A stretch of 64,000 bases of DNA from Clostridium pasteurianum BC1 (GTDB lineage: Bacteria > Bacillota > Clostridia > Clostridiales > Clostridiaceae). How positions within the stretch are numbered: position 1 is the stretch's first letter; each line of letters opens with the position of its first letter. The stretch spans positions 2,170,001 through 2,234,000 of the forward strand of contig NC_021182.1 in the NCBI RefSeq assembly GCF_000389635.1, in the 5' to 3' direction. The position numbers and the translations under genes were made by a program. The notes beneath the pieces are model-generated. The model was not told where the DNA came from. It saw only the letters and a list, made by a program, of their open reading frames with translations, and searched no databases. Positions 37,850 to 47,004 of the stretch are shown here, piece by piece.

Positions 37850-37881
37850 AAAAATCGTACATATTATGTGCGATTTTTTTG
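37850..37881 (+). terminator. Terminator of dnaJ
   Basis: AAAATCGTACA pairs with TGTGCGATTTT (37867-37877, one G-T pair), followed by a T run. Confidence 0.88.
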
Positions 37882-37938
37882 ATATAATAATACTAGGGAT
37901 AAGTATTATTAAATAAAAATAATTTTAGGGGGGTTTTT

Positions 37939-38133
37939 ATGAGAATAAGTTTAGAAAGTGATGATATCAAAAAGTTACGGGGCTTAATTACTAGTAGAAT
38001 AGATGAACTAAGATATGATATAAGTGATGAAATGCAATATGGGGAAGATGAAGTTAGGAAAGTAATAAGAGAATACAAGGCTCTTCTTAAGAAAATTGAT
38101 GAGCAAATAGAGAAAGCTGGTGTGATAAAATAA
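37939..38133 (+). CDS. Small conserved hypothetical helical protein
   Basis: A 64-residue, charged, helical protein (MRISLESDDIKKLRGLIT at the start) of unknown function. It has a strong ribosome binding site (TAGGGGGG) and its own extended -10 (TGATATAAT, about 37880-37888). A small leader hairpin follows the -10 (AATAATACT 37886-37894 with AGTATTATT 37902-37910). The good signals support a real gene. No domain or cofactor site is visible. Confidence 0.7.
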   Translation: MRISLESDDIKKLRGLITSRIDELRYDISDEMQYGEDEVRKVIREYKALLKKIDEQIEKAGVIK

Positions 38134-38147
38134 AATTTATAATTTTT

Positions 38148-38255
38148 GCGCATTTCGGTTAAGAATTTTAGGTTTTGCCTAAAATAATAGATATAAGAAA
38201 ATTACATGAATTTTCTTATATGCCGGAATGCTTTTTCATTGCGTAAAATTCTTAA
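38148..38255 (+). ncRNA. Candidate structured RNA with three-way junction
   Basis: A closing 9-bp helix (38150-38158 with 38223-38231, one G-T pair) encloses two hairpins: 8 bp at 38165-38172/38178-38185 and a perfect 13 bp at 38191-38203/38209-38221. A downstream 12-base segment (38244-38255) is perfectly complementary to 38159-38170, so it could form an alternative or pseudoknot pairing with the first hairpin. It lies between a small gene and prmA. It matches no family I know and could be a mobile repeat instead of an RNA. Confidence 0.45.
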
Positions 38256-38426
38256 ATTACTAATTGAAGGTTATTTATTTCACTTGCTATTTTTTTTTAG
38301 ATGACTTACTATAGATTATTATATGAAAAGATTTAGACTAGGTTATTATATTATGTTTATACTTAAAGTAAAATCAAGCAGTGTAGCTTTAGAATACATG
38401 AGATACAAATTGGAGGTTTGAAAATA

Positions 38427-39362
38427 ATGGAAAAAGAATGGCTAGAGGTTAGCATAATTACAACTAGTGAAGCCGTAGAGGCTGTTAATGGAATATTATA
38501 TAATACAGATGTTAAAGGAGTTTCCATAGAAGATCCTAACGATATAGAGTTTAAAAAGAAGCATCCTGGTGACTGGGATTATTTTGATGAAACGCTTTTA
38601 AAGGTAAAAGATGGAACTACCATAAAGGCATATTACAAAGAAGATGAAAATTTTAATGAATACATAGAATATATAAAAAAATCCATAGATAACCTCGGTG
38701 AATTTGGTATAGATAAAGGAGCTGGAGTTGTTACTGTAAATACAGTAAATGAAGCTGATTGGGAAAATAACTGGAAAAAATACTATAAGCCAACTAAAGT
38801 TGGAGCAAGAGTTGTAGTAAAACCTATTTGGGAAGATTACGAGAAAGAAGATTATGAGCTGATTGTGGAACTTGATCCAGGAATGGCTTTTGGGACCGGT
38901 ACCCATGAAACTACAAGAATGTGTGTTCAGGCTTTAGAAAAATATATTAAAAATGATTTAACAGTATTTGATATAGGAACGGGTTCAGGAATACTTGCTA
39001 TTACTGCTGCAAAATTGAATGCTAAAAAAGTTATAGGTGTGGATTTAGATATTGTTGCTGTGGATTCAGCAAAACAAAATGTAAAATATAATGATATAAA
39101 TAACATTGAAATTATACATGGTAACCTTATGGAGGTTGTTCATGGAAAAGCTAATATTGTAGTTGCAAATATAATAGCAGACATAATAATGCTGCTTACT
39201 CCAGATGTACTTAAATTTCTAGAAAAGGGAGGTTATTTTATTTCCTCTGGTATAATAAAAGATAGAGCTGAAGAAGTTATCGCTACTCTTAAGAAAAATA
39301 GATTCGATATACTTGAAGTAAATAATCAAGGCGAATGGATATGTATAGTAGCTCAACTTTAA
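38427..39362 (+). CDS. prmA: Ribosomal protein L11 methyltransferase
   Basis: PrmA trimethylates ribosomal protein L11 using S-adenosylmethionine. The N-terminal substrate-recognition domain ([20 protein letters not shown]) precedes the methyltransferase domain with motif [13 protein letters not shown] (about 182) and [18 protein letters not shown] before it; NIIADII follows. ATG 38427 lies ten bases after GGAGG. Length is 311 residues. prmA-rsmE-mtaB following dnaJ is the normal Firmicute order. Confidence 0.97.
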   Translation: MEKEWLEVSIITTSEAVEAVNGILYNTDVKGVSIEDPNDIEFKKKHPGDWDYFDETLLKVKDGTTIKAYYKEDENFNEYIEYIKKSIDNLGEFGIDKGAGVVTVNTVNEADWENNWKKYYKPTKVGARVVVKPIWEDYEKEDYELIVELDPGMAFGTGTHETTRMCVQALEKYIKNDLTVFDIGTGSGILAITAAKLNAKKVIGVDLDIVAVDSAKQNVKYNDINNIEIIHGNLMEVVHGKANIVVANIIADIIMLLTPDVLKFLEKGGYFISSGIIKDRAEEVIATLKKNRFDILEVNNQGEWICIVAQL

Positions 39363-39389
39363 CCATTAGTAGGGAGAGTGTAGGATTTT

Positions 39390-40142
39390 ATGCATAAGTT
39401 TTTTGTGCCTGAAAACAATATTAATGATAGCATTGCCATTATTACAGGGGACGATGTTAAGCATATTTATAAAGTATTAAGGCTTAAAATAGGAGATAAA
39501 ATAAATATAAATAATTGTATTGGAAAAGAATTTCTTGGAGAAATAAAAACTATAGATAAGACAATGATTACCTGTAATATCATTGAAAATATCAATATTA
39601 ATAATGAAAGCAATATTAATATTCATTTATATCAGGGCTTACCTAAGGCTGTAAAAATGGAACTGATAACTCAAAAAGCCACAGAACTTGGTGTAATGTC
39701 AGTTACTCCTGTTATAACGGAACGGGTTATAGTAAAAAATGAGCTGAGTGAGTCAAAAAAAATAGAAAGATGGAATAAAATAGCACTGGAAGCTTGCAAA
39801 CAAAGTAAGAGAACTATTATACCGGAAGTTAAAAATATAATTAAATTTAATGATTTTTTAAAGGAAGTAGAGGACTTTGATTTAGTAGTTGTACCCTATG
39901 AGAATGAAAAAAATCAAGGCATCAGGAATATGATTGGGTCCTTAGAAGGAAAGCAAATAAAGACCATAGCCATAATGGTTGGACCAGAAGGTGGCTTTGA
40001 AGAGGAAGAGATAAAGAAATTGAAGGAAATTGGTGCATATATAGTGACTTTAGGACCAAGAATTTTAAGGACAGAAACTGCAGGCTTTGTATGTTCCTCT
40101 TTGTTAATGTATGAGCTAGGAGATATTGGAGGAGAAATTTAA
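39390..40142 (+). CDS. rsmE: 16S rRNA (uracil1498-N3)-methyltransferase RsmE
   Basis: A SPOUT-fold methyltransferase that modifies U1498 of 16S rRNA. The PUA-like N-terminus contains DDVKHIYKVLRLKIGDKI, and the knot region contains MVGPEGGFEEEEI and LGPRILRTETAG, both diagnostic. Length is 250 residues. It begins 27 bases after prmA, and its stop shares a base with the mtaB start (TAATG), so the two are coupled. Confidence 0.96.
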   Translation: MHKFFVPENNINDSIAIITGDDVKHIYKVLRLKIGDKININNCIGKEFLGEIKTIDKTMITCNIIENININNESNINIHLYQGLPKAVKMELITQKATELGVMSVTPVITERVIVKNELSESKKIERWNKIALEACKQSKRTIIPEVKNIIKFNDFLKEVEDFDLVVVPYENEKNQGIRNMIGSLEGKQIKTIAIMVGPEGGFEEEEIKKLKEIGAYIVTLGPRILRTETAGFVCSSLLMYELGDIGGEI

Positions 40143-41446
40143 TGAAGGTTGCTTTTGTTACATTAGGATGCAGAGTAAATCAGTACGAAACTGAGGCCAT
40201 GGCAGAAAAATTTATAAAAGAAGGTTACCAGGTTGTAACACATAGTAATGCGGCAGATGTATATGTTATAAATACTTGTACAGTTACTAATATGGGTGAC
40301 AGGAAGTCCAGGCAAATGATAAGTAAAGTTAAGAAGTTAAATGGAGAGGCTATAATTGCTGTAGTTGGATGTTACTCACAGGTTGCCTCTAATAAAATAT
40401 CCAAAATAGATGGGGTAGATGTTATTCTGGGTACAAAAAATAAAGGACAAATTGTATATTTTGTAAATAGAGCAATGAATGAGAAAAAGCAAATCATAGC
40501 AGTAAAGGATGTATTTACTGATAAGGCTTTTGAAGAGTTAAATATAGAGGAATACCAGGATAAAACAAGAGCTTTTCTTAAAATACAGGATGGATGTAAC
40601 AGATTCTGTTCCTATTGTTTAATACCCTATGCAAGAGGTGGTGTGTGCAGTAAGGAGCCTGAAAAGGTATTAGAAGAAGTAAAAAAATTGGCTGATCATG
40701 GGTTTAAAGAAATTATTTTGTCAGGAATACATACAGCCTCCTATGGGGTAGATATAAAAGGAAATTATAATCTTGTAAGTCTATTAGAAGAAATAGATAA
40801 AATACAGGGAATTAATAGAGTGAGAATAGGTTCTATTGATCCTACTTTTTTTACTGAGGGAGTTATTGAAAGAATATCTTCTCTAAAAAAACTTTGTCCT
40901 CATTTTCATCTCTCTCTTCAAAGTGGATGTGATGAAACGCTTGAAAGAATGAATAGAAAATACACTTCTGAGGAATATAAAAATATAGTTAGAGATCTTA
41001 GGAATAGTATTAAAGATGTGTCTATTACTACAGATGTAATTGCAGGCTTTCCTGGAGAAACAGATGAAGAATTTAATATTACCTATAATTTTTTAAAGAA
41101 AATAAAATTATCAAAAATGCACATATTTAAGTATAGTCCGCGAGAGGGAACTAAGGCTGCTGAAATGAAAAATCAAGTTGATGGAAATACAAAAGAGAAA
41201 AGAAGTAAGGCTTTAATAGAATTAAATAATGGATTAGAGAGAGAGTTCAATAGTAGATTTATAGGTACTAAAGCGGAGGTACTTTATGAAGATGTTTTCA
41301 AGGAAGATAATAATTTGTACGAAGGCTATACTCCAAACTATATAAAAGTAGTTTCAAGATCAAATAAAAACCTGTGTTCAAAAATAGAAAATACCAAATT
41401 ACTTGAAATTGAAGATGAATATCTAACTGGGGAAATCATAAATTAA
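40142..41446 (+). CDS. mtaB: tRNA (N6-threonylcarbamoyladenosine37) methylthiotransferase MtaB
   Basis: MtaB is a radical SAM enzyme that converts t6A37 to ms2t6A in tRNA-Lys. The N-terminal UPF0004 domain holds three Fe-S cysteines (LGCRVNQYE, NTCTVT, VGCYSQ), the radical SAM motif is CNRFCSYCLIPYARG, and a TRAM domain ends the protein. LGCRVNQYETEA and the 434-residue length fit MtaB rather than MiaB. It is the last gene of prmA-rsmE-mtaB. Confidence 0.94.
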   Translation: MKVAFVTLGCRVNQYETEAMAEKFIKEGYQVVTHSNAADVYVINTCTVTNMGDRKSRQMISKVKKLNGEAIIAVVGCYSQVASNKISKIDGVDVILGTKNKGQIVYFVNRAMNEKKQIIAVKDVFTDKAFEELNIEEYQDKTRAFLKIQDGCNRFCSYCLIPYARGGVCSKEPEKVLEEVKKLADHGFKEIILSGIHTASYGVDIKGNYNLVSLLEEIDKIQGINRVRIGSIDPTFFTEGVIERISSLKKLCPHFHLSLQSGCDETLERMNRKYTSEEYKNIVRDLRNSIKDVSITTDVIAGFPGETDEEFNITYNFLKKIKLSKMHIFKYSPREGTKAAEMKNQVDGNTKEKRSKALIELNNGLEREFNSRFIGTKAEVLYEDVFKEDNNLYEGYTPNYIKVVSRSNKNLCSKIENTKLLEIEDEYLTGEIIN

Positions 41447-41458
41447 ACCTACATTTGG

Positions 41459-41572
41459 CAAGTAATTCTCGTAAATATTGATGTCACTAAATTTACTTGT
41501 AAAATTTTTTTATAAAGAAAATTAATTGTTATCAATGATTTGCTGAATTACTTGTGGATTGGAGTTAGAAGA
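41459..41572 (+). repeat. Structured repeat shared with gpr-spoIIP gap
   Basis: The block starts CAAGTAATTC (41460-41469 with its A/C flank) and has a perfect inverted copy GAATTACTTG near 41545-41554. Internal TTTACTTGTAAAA and TGTTATCAATGATTTG are shared with 27368-27480. No coding frame. Confidence 0.6.
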
Positions 41573-41579
41573 ATATACG

Positions 41580-41613
41580 ATTCACTGACTAGTTATTTAT
41601 TTACCATGCCTAA
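41580..41613 (+). repeat. AGGCAT-family right end, copy F
   Basis: TTCACTGACTAGTTATTTAT followed by TTACCATGCCTAA matches the right arm of the copies at 48123-48302 and 56889-57045. A left end is not seen, so this is partial. It ends 48 bases before hinT. Confidence 0.7.
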
Positions 41614-41661
41614 AGGAAAATGAACTATTCTGTTGAATAAATAATATAGGGAGATGATAAA

Positions 41662-41994
41662 ATGGAAGATTGTCTATTTTGTAAAATCATAAAAGGTGAA
41701 ATACCTTGTGATAAAGTATATGAGGATGATAAGGTACTTAGTTTTAAGGATATAAATCCAGAAGCACCAGTTCATGTGTTAACTGTACCTAAAAAACATA
41801 TTAGCAGTACAAATGATTTAAAAGCTGAAGATGAAGAGCTTGTAGGATATATTTATACTGTAATGGTAAAAATTGCTAAGCAATTGGGTATATCAGAGAA
41901 AGGTTATAGGATAATATCAAATTGTGGAGAAGATGCTGGTCAAACAGTATCACATATACATTTCCATCTTTTAGGAGGCGGAAAATTAGATTAG
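41662..41994 (+). CDS. hinT: HIT-family nucleotide-binding protein (HinT-like)
   Basis: A histidine-triad hydrolase of nucleoside phosphoramidates. The active-site HxHxH is in QTVSHIHFHLLGGG near the C-terminus, and the zinc-like CLFCKIIKGEIPCDKVYEDD motif is at the start. The 110-residue length is typical. It starts after AGGGAGATGATAAA. It sits between mtaB and rpsU, as in many clostridia. Confidence 0.95.
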   Translation: MEDCLFCKIIKGEIPCDKVYEDDKVLSFKDINPEAPVHVLTVPKKHISSTNDLKAEDEELVGYIYTVMVKIAKQLGISEKGYRIISNCGEDAGQTVSHIHFHLLGGGKLD

Positions 41995-42063
41995 CTTTTA
42001 GATAGAAAATAAAAAACAATTTACAGATTTTATGGAAAATATTCTTTATTACATTTGAAATTG

Positions 42064-42093
42064 TTGACATTAATAAATATAATGTTGTATAAT
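42064..42093 (+). promoter_or_regulatory. Promoter of rpsU-yqeY
   Basis: Consensus TTGACA (42064-42069), an 18-base spacer and TATAAT (42088-42093). The leader contains an inverted repeat GCTAGT/ACTAGC (about 42123-42156) just before the GGAGGGAGGGAT ribosome binding site, a possible translational control point. Confidence 0.88.
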
Positions 42094-42172
42094 AAACAAT
42101 GTGCTACTTAGCCCATATAGAAGCTAGTTTAAATTTAAGATTTGAATTGTACTAGCGGAGGGAGGGATACAG

Positions 42173-42349
42173 ATGTCAGAAATTAAAGTTGGAGAAAATG
42201 AAACATTAGAAAGTGCTTTAAGAAGATTTAAGAGAAAATGTGCTAGAGCTGGAGTTCTCTCAGAAGTGAGAAAGAGAGAGCATTATGAAAAACCTAGCGT
42301 AAAGAGAAAGAAAAAATCAGAAGCTGCTAGGAAAAGAAAGTTTAAATAG
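42173..42349 (+). CDS. rpsU: 30S ribosomal protein S21
   Basis: The 58-residue protein [20 protein letters not shown]... followed by [22 protein letters not shown] and a Lys/Arg-rich tail is S21, a small-subunit protein that helps mRNA initiation contacts. The start ATG 42173 follows a very strong GGAGGGAGGGAT. It has its own consensus promoter and is followed 22 bases later by yqeY, the conserved pair in Firmicutes. Confidence 0.98.
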   Translation: MSEIKVGENETLESALRRFKRKCARAGVLSEVRKREHYEKPSVKRKKKSEAARKRKFK

Positions 42350-42371
42350 GGTTTTGAAAGAAGGTAGACGT

Positions 42372-42815
42372 ATGTCCCTTAAGGAAAAGCTACAGCAGGA
42401 TTGGAAAGATGCCTTAAAAGGTAGAGATAAATTTAAGGTCAATGTGATCAGTATGGCCAAGGCTGCTATTTTACAAATTGAAAAGACAAAGGCAGTTAAA
42501 TTAAATGACGAAGAAGTTATTGAGGTTTTGGCAAAGGAAGTTAAGTCAAGACGCGACGCTTTGCTTGAATTTGAAAAAGGCAAACGACAGGATTTGGTTG
42601 ATACAGCTAATGCTGAAATTGAAATTCTTATGAGTTACCTTCCTCAGCAATTAACAGAAGATGAGTTAAAAGATATAATAAAAGGTGCAGCTAGTGAAGT
42701 TGGCGCTAATAGCATAAAAGATATGGGAAAAATTATGGCTGCTATAATGCCTAAAACTAAGGGACGTGCTGATAACAGTATGATTAGTAGCTTGGTAAAG
42801 GAATATTTAAAATAA
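42372..42815 (+). CDS. yqeY: GatB/YqeY-domain protein
   Basis: The 147-residue protein starts MSLKEKLQQDWKDALKGRDK and consists of a GatB/YqeY helical domain (DALLEFEKGKRQDLVDTANAEIEILMSYLPQQL, and GKIMAAIMPKTKGRAD). It resembles the tail of GatB that recognises tRNA; its role is not settled. ATG 42372 has AAGG seven bases upstream. It is co-transcribed with rpsU and ends at a strong terminator. Confidence 0.93.
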   Translation: MSLKEKLQQDWKDALKGRDKFKVNVISMAKAAILQIEKTKAVKLNDEEVIEVLAKEVKSRRDALLEFEKGKRQDLVDTANAEIEILMSYLPQQLTEDELKDIIKGAASEVGANSIKDMGKIMAAIMPKTKGRADNSMISSLVKEYLK

Positions 42816-42830
42816 GTAATGTAATATGTT

Positions 42831-42862
42831 AAGTCCGGTTTCGCCGGGCTTTTTATTTTTTT
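42831..42862 (+). terminator. Terminator of rpsU-yqeY
   Basis: AGTCCGG pairs with CCGGGCT (one G-T pair), followed by TTTTATTTTTTT. Confidence 0.92.
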
Positions 42863-42932
42863 GAGTAATTAATTTGATTTTCCTTTCATAAATTTACATG
42901 AGAGCATTTTTGTAGGTTAGAGGGTTAGAGGT

Positions 42933-43214
42933 ATGCAAAATAAGATTTCAAAGGTAAAAAAGAATCTGGCTGAAAAATTAGATATACCTAGAGATGTTGT
43001 TTTAAATATACCTAAGATAATCATAGTTGGGAATGATGAAATAACTATCGAAAATCATCATGGAATTTTACAGTTTAGTGATAATTTCATCAGAATAAAA
43101 TCTAGCCTTGGTAATATAGGTGTACAGGGAAGTGGTTTTGAAATTCTATTTATTTCAGGTACTACTATAGTGCTAAGTGGCATTTTTAAGTCTGTGGAAT
43201 ATGAGGGGAAATAA
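42933..43214 (+). CDS. yqfC: Sporulation protein YqfC
   Basis: The 93-residue YabP/YqfC-family protein (KLDIPRDVVLNIPKIIIVGNDEITIENHHGIL) is needed for sporulation in Bacillus, where it is in the sigma-E regulon. It is directly upstream of yqfD, one base between stop and the next ATG, as in other spore formers. I saw no clear sigma-E promoter in the short gap before it. Confidence 0.93.
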   Translation: MQNKISKVKKNLAEKLDIPRDVVLNIPKIIIVGNDEITIENHHGILQFSDNFIRIKSSLGNIGVQGSGFEILFISGTTIVLSGIFKSVEYEGK

Positions 43215-43215
43215 A

Positions 43216-44358
43216 ATGGGAAATAAATTTAATTTTAAAGAGTATAAAAATGGAACTATAACGGTACAGCTTCAATCTAAAGAAATTGAGAGAATTATAA
43301 ATGTGATGTGGAGCCATGGTATAGTAATAAAAAATATAAAGAGAAATAGTATAAATGTTATAACCTTTGATACAAGCTTTAATAATTACTATAAGGTAAA
43401 AGAATTAGCTACAAGGACTAAAAGTAAAATAAAGATAATAAATAGAAGAGGTATGATATTTCTTAAAATGAAACTAAAGAATAGAATAGCTATGGTTCTG
43501 GGTATATTTATTTTTATAGGAATTATATCCTATTTATCAAATTATATATGGGGTATTGATATAACTACTGAAAAAAATATTGCACCCTATGAAATAAGAG
43601 ATGAACTTAAGAATATTGGCATAGCTCCCGGCATAAATAAAAAGAATATAAATGTATATGATATAGAAGAAAAACTAAAGACTAATAATGAAAATATAAT
43701 GTGGGTAAGAGTAAGAATACAAGGCTCTAAGCTTAAGGTAACAGCTACGGAAAGGCAGTCACCTCCTGAGGTAATTAATGATGATTCACCTTGTAATCTT
43801 GTAGCAAAAAAAGATGGCCAGATAGTGCGAATCTATACAAAGGCTGGAACTGCTGTGGTTAAGCAGGGTGATATAGTTAGAAAAGGTCAGCTTATTGTTA
43901 AAGGTGAGCAGGGAAATGAAGGGAGTACTTATCAGGTACATGCTAGTGGCAGTGTTATAGCTAAAATCTATTATGAAGAAACAAGAGAAGTTCCATTGTC
44001 TAGAACGGAAAAAAATAGGACAGGTAATAAGATTGTAAATTATTATATATCTATATTTGGCAAAAAATTTTATTTAAAAAATAGTTTAAATAAATTTGCC
44101 AAATATGATAAAATAGAAGAAAATGATAATTTCATAAAAAAGGAAATATACTGTGAGGTCAAAGAAAAAAATATTAAAACAGATCCTAAAGTTGCTGTGA
44201 ACCAAACCGCAGATGCTATATATCAAAATTTAGTGATAAATTTTAATAAGTCTGTTAATATTATTGATAAAGTAGTAGAGAGTAGTGTTCAGGGAAATAT
44301 GTGCAAAGTAAGAGTGTTAGTAACTACAGAAGAAGATATAGCAGAAACTGCAAAATAG
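43216..44358 (+). CDS. yqfD: Sporulation protein YqfD
   Basis: The 380-residue protein has a soluble N-terminal part (about 1-85), one membrane span (IAMVLGIFIFIGIISYLSNYI, about 89-109) and a large C-terminal extracytoplasmic domain (GIDITTEKNIAPYEIRDEL, GQIVRIYTKAGTAVVKQGD). This organisation matches YqfD, a stage IV sporulation protein. ATG 43216 follows GAGGGGAAATAAA. In Bacillus phoH lies between yqfD and yqfF; here pgpH follows at once, so phoH is missing from the cluster. Confidence 0.92.
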   Translation: MGNKFNFKEYKNGTITVQLQSKEIERIINVMWSHGIVIKNIKRNSINVITFDTSFNNYYKVKELATRTKSKIKIINRRGMIFLKMKLKNRIAMVLGIFIFIGIISYLSNYIWGIDITTEKNIAPYEIRDELKNIGIAPGINKKNINVYDIEEKLKTNNENIMWVRVRIQGSKLKVTATERQSPPEVINDDSPCNLVAKKDGQIVRIYTKAGTAVVKQGDIVRKGQLIVKGEQGNEGSTYQVHASGSVIAKIYYEETREVPLSRTEKNRTGNKIVNYYISIFGKKFYLKNSLNKFAKYDKIEENDNFIKKEIYCEVKEKNIKTDPKVAVNQTADAIYQNLVINFNKSVNIIDKVVESSVQGNMCKVRVLVTTEEDIAETAK

Positions 44359-44408
44359 ATGATAATAAATAGTAAAAAATGTTTTAGATAAACAAAAGGG
44401 TGAATTAT

Positions 44409-46463
44409 ATGAAATTATTAAGTTTGATAAAAGGAAAAAATGCGAGAAAAGTATATATCTTTTTTATTACATTTGCTATAATCTATGGGATTATGCTTAC
44501 TTCTCTTGTAACTCAGAAATATGATCTTAAAGAGGGCGATATAGCTAAAGTAGATATTAAAGCTTCAAGGGAAGTAGAAGATAAATTGGCTACTGATGCC
44601 CGAAGAAAGCAGGCCACAGATTCTGTAGGCCAACAGTATAATAAAAAGACAGAGGTAGAGGGAACTTCAGAGGTAGATTTAAATACTAATTTTGACAAAA
44701 TAAATAATATTAGAAATTCCAATGCAGATATAAACCAAAAAGCTTCTAATATTAAAAATTCTATACCTTATAATTTATCGGATATTGAGATTAATAATTT
44801 AATTTCAATGAGTAAAGATGATTTTAATAGTTTTCAAGCTTTAATTATAAAAAATATTAAGGGAATATACTCTAATGACATAAGAGAAGGTAATAGTGAT
44901 GATGTTAAGAAAGCTCAAGATTATATAAATTTGCAATTTAGTAATTCTAAATTCAATAAAGATATAATTGATTTGGGGACTATAATATCTAATTCTTACA
45001 TAAAGCCCAATCTTTTTTTAGATGAAGATAGAACACTAGAAATGAGAGATAGTGCCGAAAAGAAAGTATCACCTGTTATAATAAAAAAGGATCAGATTAT
45101 TGCCAAAGAAGGAGAACCGGTAACAAAGGAACAATTACAAATGTTGCAGGATTTGGGACTTTTAGATAATAATAATAGTTCAAATTGGTTTATCTATATT
45201 AACCTTGCAGTATTGATTTTCATTATATTGCTTATAGAGGTATTTTATTTATATAGATATCATGAGAGATTGTTTGAGGATAATAGTAAATTAATACTTA
45301 TATTTTTACTTAATGTGATTTCTTTAATTTTAGCTAGGTCTATATATATTATTTCTCCATTTTTGATTCCTTTAGCGTGTATGCCTATGCTTTTAATACT
45401 TCTAATAGATGATAGGGTATCTTTATTTATAAGCATACTTAATTGTATACTTATTAGTGTAGTAGTTGAATTTAATACACAAATAACGCTGATTTCTATA
45501 ACTAGTGCATTGCTTCCGGCTATTGTTTTAAGAAAAATGCAGATGAGAAATGATATATTATATTCTTCTATTTACATAGCAGTGATAAATGCTATAATTA
45601 CATTTTCAGTAGGTTTTTTAATTAGTAATAATGTTATAGATGTACTTACAATAACAGGATTTTCATTTCTAGGTGCATGCATTTCAGCTATATTAACTGT
45701 AGGTTTTCTACCATTTTTGGAAAGTGTATTCGACATTGTAACCACAGTGAAACTTTTAGAATTGTCCAATCCAAATCAACCTTTATTGAGAAGATTGCTA
45801 ATGGAAGCTCCTGGTACTTACCATCACAGTATTTTAGTGGCCAATATTGCAGAAGTTGCAGCGGAGAATATTGGAGGTAATCCGGTACTTACCAGGGTAT
45901 GTGCCTATTATCATGATATTGGAAAAATAATGCGACCTTATTTTTTTAAAGAAAATCAAATTGGAAATGATAATCCTCATGATAAAATATCACCTAATTT
46001 AAGTGCTCTGGTTATAATTTCCCATGTAAAGGAAGGCCTGGAGCTTGCAAGGGAATATAAATTACCTAAAACAATACAAGATACTATAGCCGAACACCAC
46101 GGGACCACTTTAGTTAAATATTTTTACATAACCATGAAGAATTCCAGTGAAAATCCAAAGGATGTAAATGAAGAAAATTTTAAATATCCAGGTCCTATTC
46201 CTAAAACTAAAGAAAATGCTGTAATAATGCTGGCGGACTGTGTGGAAGCGTCAGTGAGATCAATTTCTAATCCTACAAAAGGTAAGATTGAAGAAATGGT
46301 TAATAATATAATAAGAGATAGATTAAATGAAGGACAGCTTGATAACTGTGATTTAACTTTAAAGGATATAGATATTATAAGAAAATCTTTTTTAAAAACG
46401 TTAAATGGTATTTATCATCAGAGAATTGAATATCCTATAGATAAATCTCAAATAAAGAAATGA
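44409..46463 (+). CDS. pgpH: 7TM-HD cyclic-di-AMP phosphodiesterase PgpH (YqfF)
   Basis: PgpH degrades cyclic di-AMP. An N-terminal span (about 15-35) precedes the extracytoplasmic 7TMR-HDED domain (about 40-255), seven membrane spans (about 260-465) and a cytosolic HD phosphodiesterase domain. The HD metal ligands are in [22 protein letters not shown] and AEHHGTT, with a late DCVEAS. Length is 684 residues from ATG 44409 (GGGTGA just before). Its stop overlaps the ybeY region, and the genes are tightly packed. Confidence 0.94.
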   Translation: MKLLSLIKGKNARKVYIFFITFAIIYGIMLTSLVTQKYDLKEGDIAKVDIKASREVEDKLATDARRKQATDSVGQQYNKKTEVEGTSEVDLNTNFDKINNIRNSNADINQKASNIKNSIPYNLSDIEINNLISMSKDDFNSFQALIIKNIKGIYSNDIREGNSDDVKKAQDYINLQFSNSKFNKDIIDLGTIISNSYIKPNLFLDEDRTLEMRDSAEKKVSPVIIKKDQIIAKEGEPVTKEQLQMLQDLGLLDNNNSSNWFIYINLAVLIFIILLIEVFYLYRYHERLFEDNSKLILIFLLNVISLILARSIYIISPFLIPLACMPMLLILLIDDRVSLFISILNCILISVVVEFNTQITLISITSALLPAIVLRKMQMRNDILYSSIYIAVINAIITFSVGFLISNNVIDVLTITGFSFLGACISAILTVGFLPFLESVFDIVTTVKLLELSNPNQPLLRRLLMEAPGTYHHSILVANIAEVAAENIGGNPVLTRVCAYYHDIGKIMRPYFFKENQIGNDNPHDKISPNLSALVIISHVKEGLELAREYKLPKTIQDTIAEHHGTTLVKYFYITMKNSSENPKDVNEENFKYPGPIPKTKENAVIMLADCVEASVRSISNPTKGKIEEMVNNIIRDRLNEGQLDNCDLTLKDIDIIRKSFLKTLNGIYHQRIEYPIDKSQIKK

Positions 46464-46477
46464 GGGAGAAATTTTCC

Positions 46478-46981
46478 ATGATTTTTATTGATAACAGACA
46501 GGATAAAATAGACTTTTCCTCGGAGAATGAAAAAACAATAAAGGATATAATTGATTATTCACTTAAAGAAGAAGGAGTGAATATGCCTTACGAGATTTCT
46601 GTTATTTTAATTGATAATAGGGAAATAGAAGAAATAAATGGTGAAATGAGAGGTATTCACAAAATAACGGACGTTCTGTCTTTTCCTATGCTGGAATATC
46701 CAGAGGGAAAGGTATATAAACAAGTTTATGGAGAAAATAAATTTGAAGAAATTTTTCTAGATGAGGGGATGATTGTACTAGGAGATATAGCATTATCTTT
46801 AGAAAAAGCAAAGGCTCAGAGCATAGAATTTGATCATTCTTTTATAAGAGAATGTGCGTATTTAACTATTCACTCAGTACTTCACTTAATGGGATATGAT
46901 CATATAAAGGAAGAAGATAAAGTAGTAATGAGAAAGAGAGAAGAAGAGATATTAAATAAATTCAACATAAACAGAATATAA
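46478..46981 (+). CDS. ybeY: Endoribonuclease YbeY
   Basis: YbeY is a metal-dependent RNase that matures the 3' end of 16S rRNA and takes part in ribosome quality control. The zinc motif [16 protein letters not shown] (HxxxHxxGxDH) is complete, and TDVLSFPML is the family beta-strand signature. I choose ATG 46478, nine bases after GAGGGAG; an in-frame ATG at 46460 overlaps the pgpH stop. Length is 167 residues. Order pgpH-ybeY-dgkA-cdd-era is conserved. Confidence 0.96.
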   Translation: MIFIDNRQDKIDFSSENEKTIKDIIDYSLKEEGVNMPYEISVILIDNREIEEINGEMRGIHKITDVLSFPMLEYPEGKVYKQVYGENKFEEIFLDEGMIVLGDIALSLEKAKAQSIEFDHSFIRECAYLTIHSVLHLMGYDHIKEEDKVVMRKREEEILNKFNINRI

Positions 46982-47004
46982 TGCTTCTAGGAGGATGCCT
47001 GGTT

